The notes beneath the pieces are model-generated. The model made no database searches. It saw nothing but the letters and a program-made list of their open reading frames with translations, and was not told where the DNA came from. From the NCBI GenBank assembly GCA_041447245.1, contig JBGMEA010000027.1, forward strand, positions 1 to 64,000: DNA of 64,000 nucleotides, in the 5' to 3' direction. Shown here one piece after another: positions 7,876 to 20,000 of this stretch; the first letter of the stretch is position 1; each line of letters opens with the position of its first letter. This DNA is from JBGMEA01 sp041447245. GTDB taxonomy: Bacteria; Bacillota; Clostridia; Eubacteriales; Anaerofustaceae. Both the position numbers and the translations under genes were made by a program.

Positions 7876-7960
7876 AGTTTCATAAATTTTCCCGCAGAAA
7901 TCAAAACGGTTCTGCGGATTCTGCACGCAACAAGGATACAAATACCCGAAAGGAGCCCGC

Positions 7961-8908
7961 ATGAATCGATTTGAATTTCTTCGTCCCATCGACGATCTCG
8001 GTTTTACCGTAATCGAAAACGCCTTTATCAATCATTATATGCCCAAAGCACGCGGCGATTATGTGAAAGTCTATCTGTACGGGTTCAAAGCATGCGGGTG
8101 CGGATGCGGCAACTACTCGCCGAGCAATGCAGAAATCGCCAATGCACTGAAAATGACGGAAAGCGATGTAGTCAACGCATGGAAATACTGGGACTCGGAG
8201 GGCATTCTTCATTATGTCGAACAGGAAAATGATTCTCTCATCGAGTATCTTTCCGTTTCCTCAAAACTGCTCATCCCGTCTGCCGAGAAAAAACCGAAGA
8301 TTCGCTCCAAACAAGGCGCACCCAACGCGAAAATACGGCAAATGAACCGGGATATCGAAGAAAAACTCGGCAGGCCGCTGACCGTAAACGAACTGAATCT
8401 GTTTCAGGAATGGATCGAACAATATCAATTTACACCTCAGACCGTCGTGCTGCTCATTTCCGACTGTGCAGACAGGGATCGCCGCACAACCGCATATTGG
8501 CAGAATATGGCGAAAGTTTTTTTCGATGCAGGCATCCGCACTTACGATCAGGCGCAGCAATATCTCAAAAGCAGAGACGCGCGATGGAGCCGATATTCCG
8601 AAATTCTCAATTATCTCGGATTTTACCGTTTGCCGACCAAACCGGAGCAGACCATGATCGACCGATGGATCGAAGAATATCAGCTTGATATGCAGGCAAT
8701 CAAAGCGGCATGCGACGAAACCGTCAAGACAGGCAAACCGTCGCTGAAATACGTCGATACAATCTTGAGCGGCGGCCGCGCGGAGCGCTCGGCACGAAAC
8801 GAAAAACGCCCCGGACGAAACAACAAAATGGATCACGAACAAAATTATGATGTCGATCTCATCGAGCAGGCGCTGTTCGGGCGAAGAGAAGCCTCCGGAG
8901 AGGAATAA
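7961..8908 (+). CDS. DnaD/DnaB-like replication initiation protein
   Basis: A protein of 315 residues. The N-terminal winged-helix part (SPSNAEIANALKMTESDVVNAWKYWDSEGIL) is the pattern of DnaD/DnaB N-terminal domains. The later helical repeats (around WQNMAKVFFDAGIRTYDQAQ and again FYRLPTKPEQTMIDRWIEEY) resemble DnaD C-terminal domains with their YxxxI-type ends. In low-GC Gram-positives these proteins remodel DNA and help load the replicative helicase. A good SD (AAAGGAG) precedes the ATG. The gene is followed after 2 nt by the helicase loader, as in the dnaB-dnaI order of Bacillus. Three alternating cysteines (CGCGCG, 45-49) are unusual. Confidence 0.82.
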   Translation: MNRFEFLRPIDDLGFTVIENAFINHYMPKARGDYVKVYLYGFKACGCGCGNYSPSNAEIANALKMTESDVVNAWKYWDSEGILHYVEQENDSLIEYLSVSSKLLIPSAEKKPKIRSKQGAPNAKIRQMNRDIEEKLGRPLTVNELNLFQEWIEQYQFTPQTVVLLISDCADRDRRTTAYWQNMAKVFFDAGIRTYDQAQQYLKSRDARWSRYSEILNYLGFYRLPTKPEQTMIDRWIEEYQLDMQAIKAACDETVKTGKPSLKYVDTILSGGRAERSARNEKRPGRNNKMDHEQNYDVDLIEQALFGRREASGEE

Positions 8909-8910
8909 TC

Positions 8911-9858
8911 ATGCAGTCAATCAGCGATGCAAAACAACAATATGAACAGATATGCGCGGCGTACAAAGCGGCACAGATGCGAAAAAGGGATCAAATTCTC
9001 GCGCAGCTTCCGCAGATTGTGACGCTGCAAAATGAAATCAATCAGCTCTGGGTTTTGCGGATCGGAGAAAAAATTTCCGAAGCGGAATGCGAACGATCCA
9101 TATCCGAAAAACGGGATCAGATCGCGCTGACACTGAAAGAGAATCATTATCTTCCGTCAGATTTGGAACTGTCTCCGATGTGCCCCCTCTGCAAAGACAA
9201 GGGATATCACGACGGGGTCATGTGCAACTGTCTCAAGCAGACAGTCATCGACCTGTGTTATGCGCAGTCAAATATCCGTGCGGTGCTGCAGTCGGAAAAT
9301 TTCGATACATTTGATGACGGGCTGTTTTCGGAGAAAAAAATTGACGGACTCTCCCCGAGGGCACAGATTCGAGGCATCCGCAATGAGTGCACCGCCTATC
9401 TTTCGAATTTTGACAGCAATACGCAGCACCTTCTGTTTATGGGAGGAGTCGGCACAGGCAAAACATTCGTCTCACACTGTATCGCAAAAGAACTGCTCGA
9501 CCGGGGAAAGAACGTCGTCTATTTCACATCGTATGATCTGATCGAAAAATTTACCGACATCAGTCTCGGCAAAGCCGACAGACAGCTCAGCGAGCTGATC
9601 TGGGACAGCGATTTGATCATCGTTGACGATCTGGGCAGCGAGCGTATGACGGATTTCGCACAGAATGTCTTATTTCACCTGCTCAACGAACGTCTTGTCC
9701 GAAACAAACCGATGTTGATTTCCACAAATCTGTCAGTCGGCGAATTGAAAGAAACTTACAATAACCGCATTTTTTCGCGCATTATCGGAAATTTTAAAGG
9801 CATCTCCTTTGTCGGAGACGATATCCGTCTGCGAAAGCGACTCGGGAAAACGCAATAA
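8911..9858 (+). CDS. dnaI: DnaI/DnaC-like helicase loader ATPase
   Basis: An AAA+ ATPase of 315 residues with Walker A GGVGTGKTF (179-187) and Walker B LIIVDDLGSE. The N-terminal region holds the zinc-binding cysteines C91, C94, C105 and C107 (CPLCKDKGYH...CNC), as in the DnaI N-terminal zinc module. The sensor region follows (LISTNLSVGELKE, NRIFSRI). It would load the replicative helicase DnaC/DnaB onto DNA together with the upstream DnaD-like protein. It is co-transcribed with that gene and closed by the terminator at 9871. Confidence 0.87.
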   Translation: MQSISDAKQQYEQICAAYKAAQMRKRDQILAQLPQIVTLQNEINQLWVLRIGEKISEAECERSISEKRDQIALTLKENHYLPSDLELSPMCPLCKDKGYHDGVMCNCLKQTVIDLCYAQSNIRAVLQSENFDTFDDGLFSEKKIDGLSPRAQIRGIRNECTAYLSNFDSNTQHLLFMGGVGTGKTFVSHCIAKELLDRGKNVVYFTSYDLIEKFTDISLGKADRQLSELIWDSDLIIVDDLGSERMTDFAQNVLFHLLNERLVRNKPMLISTNLSVGELKETYNNRIFSRIIGNFKGISFVGDDIRLRKRLGKTQ

Positions 9859-9870
9859 TAACAACAAAAG

Positions 9871-9893
9871 GAACGCAGCAGCGTTCTTTTTTT
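9871..9893 (+). terminator. Terminator after dnaI
   Basis: The stem GAACGC/GCGTTC with a 4-nt loop is followed by T7, 12 nt beyond the dnaI stop. Confidence 0.85.
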
Positions 9894-9992
9894 GTACAGA
9901 TCTTTTATGCTATTATTAATAGGAGCTATTCATCCTTATCCTTTTGTTTTTGCCATCGTATTTATCGATAAATCCTTAATTAGGTGAATAAA

Positions 9993-10415
9993 ATGAAGAA
10001 CAATAAATTGTTACAAATTACATTATTATCAGCCAGTTTAAACGCCATATATTATATTTACGTGATATTGGCGCAAACGATTATGCCATGTGTGAATTTT
10101 CTTTCCTATTATTCGTTTGTGAGTTTCATGAATTACAGAGGATTTTTCTGGTTATTTGTTCCGTTAGCTTTATCGACAGTGACAGTGATCACTATTTTCA
10201 GCATAAAAAAAGATAAGATTTATTTTCCTGCAATAACAAACTTTTTGTTTATTGGCGATATCTGTTTATTAATCTGCATTGTAAGCGGAGTGGCAGATGT
10301 AAAATTTCAAAATTCATTAATTTTTGATTTTATTCCAACAATTCTGTTGGATGTTGTCCTAATCTGTTTACTCAGCGGATATATAAAAAATTTTCTAAAA
10401 AGTAAAAAAACATAA
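9993..10415 (+). CDS. Small four-helix membrane protein, function unknown
   Basis: A protein of 140 residues from ATG 9993, which follows AGGTGA. The GTG at 9984 lies inside that SD and is rejected as a start. Four hydrophobic segments are visible (around LLSASLNAIYYIYVILA, FFWLFVPLALSTVTVI, FLFIGDICLLICIVSG and FIPTILLDVVLICLLSGYI), ending in a lysine-rich tail. The gene is clearly more AT-rich than dnaI or the surface protein gene, and it sits next to a repeat-rich region, so it may be a recent acquisition. No family is recognised. Confidence 0.6.
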   Translation: MKNNKLLQITLLSASLNAIYYIYVILAQTIMPCVNFLSYYSFVSFMNYRGFFWLFVPLALSTVTVITIFSIKKDKIYFPAITNFLFIGDICLLICIVSGVADVKFQNSLIFDFIPTILLDVVLICLLSGYIKNFLKSKKT

Positions 10416-10719
10416 TATTTCGTTATAACGTCAATGAATGTAAACACCCCTTCCGCGCAGACGGAACTGAGGAAATATTTTGAAGATTTAATACTGATTA
10501 TTGATGCTTTCTCAAAGGGTACAATACAATGCATTCCGCCGCAAACGGGCAAGGGCGGCTTCAAAACTTGATTGCAAGCATCGGAACGTCCCGAAGCAAT
10601 TCACTAAAAACAGAACCGAGCGCATTCGTCTCTCTGCTGATCTGATCGATACTGCGAACCATGATGCGCCGAAGCGATATTTGTCTGAATTGCGTAGGCT
10701 GACATTCCCTGCGAAGTAA

Positions 10720-10800
10720 ACGTTTGAATGCGTTTTGTGTCCTTTTGCACCCAAAAGGACATCATTCGCCTCTGACGAGACGACTGCCGATCAATCAACT
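10720..10800. repeat. Dispersed intergenic repeat, copy 2
   Basis: It holds GCGTTTTGTGTCCTTTTG, then a short hairpin CCTTTTGCACCCAAAAGG, then GGACATCATTCGCC, a CGACTG block and GATCAATC. Copy 1 at 549-720 has the same block order with an insertion in place of the hairpin loop. No gene is seen anywhere between 10416 and 11031. Confidence 0.5.
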
Positions 10801-10822
10801 ACGACAACGAACGTCCCATGTC

Positions 10823-10906
10823 GGGATCGCATACCATGCGATCCCGATCATCATGCGCATCGAAAACAACCAATTACCCGCACATGAAACGCATCATACG
10901 AGTTTC
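10823..10906. repeat. Two further REP-like palindromes
   Basis: The palindrome at 10823-10845 has perfect 10-bp arms GGGATCGCAT/ATGCGATCCC around ACC. A weaker copy at 10886-10906 has GAAACGCAT facing ACGAGTTTC around CAT. They match the family at 208-359 and 772-897. Confidence 0.65.
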
Positions 10907-10986
10907 CGACAGCATGAATTCCAAATCAGTATGATCGCTAATCTTCTGTATACATGATCACAAGCCTCGGCACTCGATGCAGCCGC

Positions 10987-11021
10987 AAAAAAAGGATCGC
11001 TTTTCTGCAATCCTTTTTTAT
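10987..11021 (-). terminator. Terminator of the giant surface protein gene
   Basis: On the minus strand a stem AAAAAAGGAT...ATCCTTTTTTT with an inner GC pair and a small loop ends in a T-run, 11 nt after the stop of the gene at 11032. Confidence 0.75.
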
Positions 11022-11031
11022 TTGTGATGGA

Positions 11032-14000
11032 TTATTCTTCTGCGGGCGCGTTTTTCTTCGCCACCGTTTCCGTATCAAGATCAGGTGCATCCTGCAGTTT
11101 CCTTCTGCGGAAGCGTTCTCTGCCGCAGTTTGTGCATTTCGGAAGTTTCTCTTCGTCATTATGAATGTCATGATCCGTTTTGCAATGCAGGCAATAATAC
11201 ACGCCTTCTCCCGGCTGATCGTCCGTATAATAGATGTTTCGTTTCCAGAGGATGATGATCAGCCAGCCGATCCCGATCAGACACAGCAGCACAACCCACC
11301 AGGGGATGATCCATTTTGCCTCGAAGGTATACTGTGTGGAATTGCCCACATTATCGAAGATCGTAACGGTATATGTGCCGTTTTTCCAAACATAGAAGTG
11401 ATCGGGGTCAATTTCGTTTCCGTTTGCATCCACGATTTTGCTCACACCCGAAGTTGCGTCGTAAATATTTAGATTGACCTTGTCACAGATAAACAGCCAC
11501 TTGATCGTGTTCCCTGCGAGCGGCGGTGTGTAATCGACAATATATTCCGTCTCCGTCACCACACCGTCCTTCTTTGTGTACAGATGCCAGATTCCTTCTT
11601 TGGTGATATTATCGATCAGATATTCCGTATCGGACGATTTGATCCATTGCTCATTGGTATATCCCGTATCCTGCGTCCAAATGTATTCATCCGATCCGTT
11701 CGACACTTCATTGACGATTTCTTCGACCGTCTTCGGAGTGTCCGTGCCACCCGTCACAATCGGTTTTTCAGTGATCTCCGTCGGAATGGTCGGTTTTACT
11801 TCGTATACGGTTACCGTAACTCTCGCCGTCGAGCGTGCGCCGTAACTGTCCGTAACGGTGTAAGTGAAACTGTCCGTTCCGAACCATTTATCGGTCGGGG
11901 TGTACACTGCTCTGCCAGAAAGAATACTCACCGATCCGTTGGACGGCTGCGTGACAGACGCAATCGAAAGCGTATCATTGGCATCGATTCCGATATCGGC
12001 ATCCGTATCGTTTGCGAGCACATTGATGCTTACGGAAGTGCTTTCGTTGGTCGCGGCACTGTCATTGACTGCAATCGGAGCATCATTCACCGAATTTACC
12101 GTTACGGTAAAGGATACGCTCGCAGTTCCTCCGTCGGTATCTTTAACGGTCAGCGTAATGAGTGCGCTGCCGTATCGGTTTGCCTTCGGCGTAATATTGA
12201 CAGCCCGATCTGCAAACAATCCGCTCAAATCAATGTTTTCGGCGTCGATCACCGATGGATTGCTGCTTTGTGCGCTTACGATCAACTGCCGACTGCTGTC
12301 CTCCACATCCCCTACCGTAAAGGCAAGTTCTCCTGTAGAACCATCTTCATTGATGCCAATCGATGAAATCGGCGTGATGCTCGGAAGGTCGTTGATCGGA
12401 TTCACCGTCAGATTCACTGTCGCGGTGTCGGTATGCCCCGCCGTATCTTTCACAGTATAATTAAAGCTTTCCGTTCCGTTCCAGTTTGCATTCGGTGTGT
12501 ATTGCAGCCGCGTTCCGACCAATGTCACACTGCCGTGCACAGGTTGCGTGAAGCTGAGTATCGACACCGTCTCGGCCGCGTCGTAAGGCATATCGGCATC
12601 GGTATCATTCGCCAGCACGTCAATTATTATACTTCCGTCTTCATCCAGCGTTGCGGCATCGTTCGCCGCGTCCGGATTGTCTGCGACAGGATGAACGGTA
12701 AATGTCACGGATGCGGAAGAGGTCAGTCCCGATGTGTCGGTAACCGTATAAACAATCACATCCGTTCCACTCCAGTTTGCATTCGGCGTATAGGTAATCA
12801 CCTTGCCGTCCGAACCGCTCTTCAGCACAGCAGTACCGTGTGCGCCCGCAGTGTTGATGGACTGCACGGTGAGATTTTCGGTGGAATGGTCATCCGAAAA
12901 ATCAATATCGGTATCGTTGGAAACAACATTTAAATCAATCGATGAGTCTTCGTTGAGCGTTCCTTCGTCGGCCACTGCAACGGGAGCATTGTCCACAGCG
13001 CCGACCTGCATGGTAAAGCTCAGTGTCGAGCTGAGTCCGTCAGTATCCGTGACGGTCAGTGTAATAACGGACGTCCCGTTTTTGTATGCGAAAGGCGTAA
13101 TGACGATGGTACGATCAGTTCCTGTTCCGCCGAGTGTCATACAGGTGCTGTCAATCAGGGCGGTATTCGAACTGTCAACTGTCACATTCAGCAGATTTGC
13201 TGCATCTTCCACATCGCTGACCGTAAAGTTCAATGTATCGGTGGACGTGCTTTCGTCGATTGAAATCGGTCCCGTGATGCCAGTGATGATCGGCGCATCA
13301 TTCACAGGAGAAACGCTCACACTGACGGTTGCCTGCGAAGTCAACCCTCCGCTGTCTTTCATAACGTAGGTGAAGGAATCACTGCCGTTATAATTCGCTG
13401 CGGGGATATATTTAAGACCGAGCGCATCCGTCGTCACCGTGCCGTGCGAGGGTTGGGTGTAACTGTCAATGCTCTTGGTTTCGATACTTGGAGTATCCGA
13501 GAAATCGATATCCGTATCATTCATGAGCGGGTCGAAAGCGACAAAGCCGTCTTCGTAACAACTCACGGAATCATCATGCGCCACAGGATTATCATTCACA
13601 GCATTTACGATCACATTCACGGTTGCCGTCGAAGTTGCCCCCGCAACATCCTGCAATGTATAAGTGAAACTGTCCGCACCGTTATAATTTGCATTCGGCG
13701 TGTAGGTCAACGTTTTATGCAATCCATCCGATTTCAGCACAACCGTACCATGTGATGCTCCGGTAAAGGATTTAACGGTCAGATTTTCTGTGGCAGGCAC
13801 ATTATTCAGATCCGCGTCCGTATCGTTCGCCGTTACGGCGATGTAAACCGAAGTATCTTCCTCAGTTTGTGCGATATCCGTCACGGCGACGGGAGCATCA
13901 TTGACGGAAGTCACCGTTACCGTCACTGTTGCGGTTGAAGTGGCTCCCGCGACATCCCGAACCGTATAAGTGAAGCTGTCCGTTCCGAACCAATTGGCAC

Positions 14001-17000
14001 TTGGCGTGTAGGTGACTGTCTTGCTGAGACCGTCGTTTTTCATGATCACAGAACCGTGTATCGGCTGTGTAACGGATTGAACGGTCAGATTTTCGGTCGA
14101 TGAGACATCGTTCAAGTCCGCGTCGGTATCATTCGTGACAACCGCGATGTCGATTGCGGTATCTTCCGAGGTTGTCCTACTGTCATTTACGGCAAACGGA
14201 GCGTCATTGACCGCAGCTACCGTCACGGTGAAACTCATCGTTGCGGTCAGATTTCCGGAATCTTTCACAAGCAGCGTTAAGTTTGCGGTGCCGTTTTTAT
14301 TTGCTTTCGGGGTTATCGTGACTGTGCGCGAAGTGCCTGAGTTGGTATAGCTCAGACAACTTGCGTCGATAAGCGAAGCGTTGCTCGTTGAGCTGAGCGA
14401 CACAATCAGTGCTCCCGCCGCGTCCTCCACATCCGAAACGGTGAAGCTCAATGCTCCCGTTGAAGTATCTTCGTTGATATTGATTGTACCGCTGATGCCG
14501 CCGATGCTTGGTGCGTCATTGACGGAAGCGACCGTAACGGTGATGTCGGCGGTTTTCTGCACGTGCGCAGCATCTTCCATCGTATAGCTGAACGTCTCCG
14601 TTCCGTACCAGTTTGCATCGGGCGTATATCTCACTTTTCCGTTCTCGATTATAGCAGTGCCGTGTGTCGGGTCAGTAACGGAAACAATTGTTTTCGTTTC
14701 GGCGGCATTCAGCGTGCTGTCCGCATCCGAGTCATTGTAAAGCACGTCAATCAGCGTTGCTGAATCCTCATTGAGTGATGCACTGTCATTGTTCGCAACG
14801 GGCGGATCGTTTTCGTTCGTTACGGTAACCGTCACGCTCGCCTGAGCAGTCACTCCGTGCGTATCCTTGATGGTATACGTAAACGTGTCCGTTCCGTACC
14901 AATGGTTGGAAGCATCGGTTTCATCCGTTCCGTCCCAGTGGCTGTTCGGCTGATACGTCACGGTTTTGGCATCGGAAGAAATTGTAACGGAACCGTGCCC
15001 CCCCTGAGTGACGGAAAGAATCGTAATCGCTTCCGTTGAGCCCATATCCGACAGATCGGCATCTGTATCGTTATCGAGAACAGAAACGGTAAGCGCTGCA
15101 TGTTCCGAAGTTGTCTCGTTGTCATTGTTTGCAACGGGAGCATCGTTTTTTGGCGTTACCGTAATTGTCACGGTTGCATCAGCTGTCAAAGCCCCTTCGG
15201 GATCATTGTCCGAAGCCGTGATTACAAAGCTGTCCGTTCCGTTGAAATTCGCATCGGGCGTATACGTCCATGTACCGTCGATATTTACGACAGCCGTGCC
15301 ATTCGCCGCATCTGTTTTCAAGGAATAGGTGATGCCCGATGCCGCCGTTTCAACATCGGTTGCACTCACCGCACCGCTTACCGCAACATCCTCGTCTGTT
15401 GTTTTGCTCACATCGGATATCACGGGAGCGTCATTGACCGAAACCACGCGGATATTGTAATCCTCGGTCGTTGTATTGACGCCGTCGCTCACGCTAACAC
15501 GAAGCACAAAGGCACCGTTTTTGTCCTGTTGCGGAGTCATGGTGACGCTTTTGTCCGTGCCGCTTCCACTGTATCGGATATCCGTATCCTTGACGATGGA
15601 CTGATCCTGAGATGCCACGGTAATGATCAGATTGGAAACCGCAGTCTCCGGATCGCTGATATTCAGGTGAAGAATTCCCGTCGTATCTTCGTCAAATTCG
15701 AAATATCCTTCCTCTGTCTCGGATATCTCCGTGCAGATCGGCACGTCATTTACCGGGACAATTGTAATATTGATCCGTCCCGTGGTGCTCGCCGTTCCGT
15801 CACTGACGGTGTAATAAATCACTTCTGTTCCGTTCTTGTTAAGTCCCGGCGTATAGGTAATCACCCCGTTCGTTCCACTCTCGGTGATTTCTCCCAAATC
15901 GGTCGTGCTGTTCGTATACCCGCTCATGACAAGAGCATCCCCGTCCACATCCGAACAATTTGCCACAATATTGATTTCAAACGGATCGCAGTCTTCATTC
16001 ACGGTTATATTTTTCGTAATAGCCACCGGAGCATCATTGACCGGTGCCACATCGACGGTCACATCAGCGGTAGCTTTGGCATTGCCTTCATCCGCAATCG
16101 TATAGCTAAACGTTTCGGTTCCGTTCCAATTCGCATTCGGTTTATAGGTAATTGATCCGTTTCCGTCTGTTGCCACTGTCCCGTGAGACGGATTTGTCAG
16201 CGCAACGATATGTAAATCGGAAACCGACGTTTCAACGTCGCCGATTAACGATGTTACGCTGAAGGTCACGGAGGTATCCTCGTTGGTCGAGACAGAGGCA
16301 GCCTGAGCCGTCGGCAGATCGTTGACCGAAACAACGGTTAATTCAAATTGATAGTCAACATTAACAATACCGTCACTGATGGTTAACGTGATATCGCTCA
16401 CACCGCTGTTGTTTTCGGTGGGAACCAGTGTGATGGTGCGGGTATCACCGCTGCCGCTGACCGTAATATTTTCATTGGGGATCAAAGAGGTGTTTGACGA
16501 AACCGCCGTTACGGTGAGAGGATCGTTATCCACATCGGATACGTTCACCGTGATGGCTTTGGTTACATCCTCGTCTGTTGTCTGCACATATTTCAAACCG
16601 GAAATCACCGGATCGTCATTGACATTAATCACATGGATGGTAATGGTTTTTGTTTCGGAATCCAGCTCCCCGTCATTGAGCTTGTAAGTAATCGTTGCAT
16701 CCCCGAAATAATTGACCGCAGGCGTAAAGACAATGGTATCTCCGCTGACTGCTGCGGTTCCCGCGGACGCATCCGGCCCTTCAACGATGGCAATGTTGAT
16801 ATCGTCAAGCGGGGTATCCACATCGGTTGTGCTCGAAATCACAGGCACGGATACCGGGACTTCTTCGTTCGTTGTGACGGTAACATCCGCCGCCTCTGGT
16901 GCATCGTTCACAGGAGTGACGGTCAAAACAAACGTCTGCGTACTTGCACCGATTCCGTCACTTGCCAGCAAGGTCACCGTAGCGGTTCCGTTCGCGTCTT

Positions 17001-20000
17001 CCTCAGGAAGAATGCGGAAGGTCGCGATGCCGGTTGCCGTGTCATAAGTTTTCGTAATGTTCGCGGCGCTCACCAACGCTTCGTTGTTTGAAAATACGGT
17101 GAAACTGAGACCGTCTGGTTCGTTGTCAGCATCACTCAGAGTCACGCTGATCGTGTCGGTGGAAGTATCCTCATTCACTGTCTGATCGGAAACCGCACTC
17201 ATCTGCGGCACATCGTTGACGGGTTGAATGATAATGCGCACCGTTCCGGTCATTACCCGTCCGATGCTGTCCTGCACCTGATAGGTGAACACATCGGTTC
17301 CACTCACGTTTGCATTGGGCGTATACACCAGCGTTCTGGTGCTGCTTGTGTAAACCGCGGTTCCGAGCGTCGGTTCACTGACTGAAGTAATGATAAATTC
17401 ATCCTGTGCCGTATCGGGGTCAAAAATACCGATCGTATAGGTCTGCGCTCCCGCGTCCTCAAGAATCGTGCTCTTCACACCGTAAGTATATGGATTGAAG
17501 GTATCGTAGGTATCATCTCTTGCAATATGCACGGTAGCGATGTTGGACAGCGTTCCGTCATTGTCCTCGATCTGATAGGTAAAGGTATCGTATTCCGTTC
17601 CGGGAGCATCGGATGGGGTATAGACAATCGTGTTTCCGTCTATGACAGCCGTTCCGTATGTAGGCTGAGTGACAACCGAAGCGATTGAAATGCTGTCTCC
17701 GTAGACCGTGTCATCGTCGTAATCGTTTCCGAGAACCGATACGGTAACGGCGGAAAGCGTCAGGCAATCGACATAATCATCATAAGCGACAGGAGCATCA
17801 TCCACGGCCGTTACGGTGAGATTGACACTCGATGCCACGGTGCAGTTACCGTCCGTGATGACATAGTCGAAGGAGTCCGTGCCGTTGTAGTTTTCATTCG
17901 GAGTGTAGCGATACTGTCCGTTGCCCAGATTCGCAATCATGCCGTGAGACGGTGCCGACACCGATACAACGCGGATGGTGTCGTTTTCTTTGTCCGTCAC
18001 CCCGCTGACCAGATCAATGGTTTGCGGTGTATCTTCCGTGACACTCACGGAGGAGAGCGTAGGATCGGGCACGGGAACGTCATTGATCGGCCGCACTTTC
18101 ACTTTGAATGTAACCGTGCTGCTCAGCCCTCCTGCATCGGTGACGGTAAAAGTCACGGTCAGCGTGCCGCTTGCATCGGCTTGCGGTGTGAAGCTGATGG
18201 TTTTTGCCGTGGAATCCACGGTGATGTTTGCGTCTGGGATTAAGTCCTGATCGGACGAAGAAACCGCATACGTGTGCGTGTCTCCGAGATCGGGGTCGTT
18301 GAATGTATAGGAAACCGAATCGGTTTCGTCTTCATTGAATGTCACATCCGCAATCGGGGAGAGCACGGGCGCATCATTTATGCCGTTTACCGTAACGACG
18401 ACATCAGCCGTCACTTTGTGTTTTCCTTCATCGGATATGGTATAGCTGAATGAAACGATGCCTTCTGTCGTATCATCGGGCAAAAATGTAATGGTGCCGT
18501 CCGCATTCAGCGTCACCGTTGCATCTCCGATATCCACGCTTTCTCCGTCCGATACGGACGTTCCGTTGATTTTCACAATAGATAGCGTGTCTTTATCTCT
18601 GTCATAATCATTGTTCGTCAAATCTACGGTCAGCGTCGTATTTTCGGGAATCGAATAGGCATCCTCGAGCGCAACGGGGATGTCTTCCACCGAATTGACG
18701 GTGAACGGAATCATCTGTGTCGAGGTCAGATTTCCGTCACTCACGGTAATTTCGATGTTGCAGCTTCCGTTCTGATCGGCGTTGGGCGTCACCACCAACG
18801 TACAGGTTCCGTCGCTGTTTTTCGTAACGGCAATTCCCCCGTCCTCTATCAGATCTTCGTCATCACAGCCCGCCGTGACTACCAGTGAAGACACCGCGGT
18901 TTCCACATCGGCAATCGTAAACCCGATGGCGGACGAAACGGTGTCTTCGTCGGTATCGGTCGGATATCCGTCTGCCATGACGATCGTCGGCGCATCGTTG
19001 ACTGCATTGCATTTCAACGTGACGGTGCCGGTCGCGGTCAGTCCGCCGCTGTCGATAACCATATATTGGAATGTCACATTTGCGTTGCTGTTTACCTGCG
19101 GCGTAAACGTATAGGTATGTTCCGCCTCATCAAGCACAGTAAGCGTACCTTGCGTCAGATTGCTGTACGAGACAAATGTGAGCGTACCTGCACCTAACTC
19201 ATGAGCGGAAATTTCAATATCCGTGTCATTGTTCACAAGCTGATCCATATCGATGACCAGCGGAGTGTCTTCGGTATAGGTAAGGGTATCGCTTACCGCC
19301 GTCGGAGCATCGTTCACCGCGTTCACCGTCAAAACGAACGTATAGGTTGTGACGAGTTGTCCGTCGCCGAGTCTCAGCGTAATCGTTGATGTTCCGTTTT
19401 TGTTCGCAGCAGGGTTCAATGTGATGCTTCGGGAAGAATCGCTGTCTCCCATTCCGCTCAGCTCAATGCGGCTGTCCGGCAGCAGTGTCTGATCGGAAGA
19501 AGAATACTGGAGCATCAATGCATCGTTTGATGTTTCCGCATCGGCAATATCAAACGTAATTGTCACAGTGTGATCTTCGTCTGTATTGTATGCGGATACC
19601 AATCCCGAAAAACTTGGGGCGTCGTTTACCGATATGACGGTCAGTTTCACCGTTGCAGCAGAAGTTCCGCCGAACGCATCTGACACCGTGTACGTAAACG
19701 CATCCGATCCGTAATAATTTAAGGACGGCGTGTACAATATTTTATTGTTGCTGATCACCGCAGTTCCGTGAGAAGGATCCGTGACGGCACTGACGGTCAG
19801 CGACTCATCCGACGGATTCGTTGTCAGATCGACATCCGTATCGTTCGCAAGCACATCAATGGTAGTCTGAGTATCCTCATTGGTGCTTTTACTGTCATTA
19901 ACCGCTACAGGGGCGTCATTTACGGATGCAACGTTCAGTGTCACCACAGCAACACTTGTCAGCCCGCCTGTATCTTCCACGGTGTAGCTGAATGTTTCGG

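Noticed and set aside
10501..10957. Short frames between the small membrane protein and the surface protein gene
   Set aside because: They run through the repeat region, have no SD and no recognisable product.
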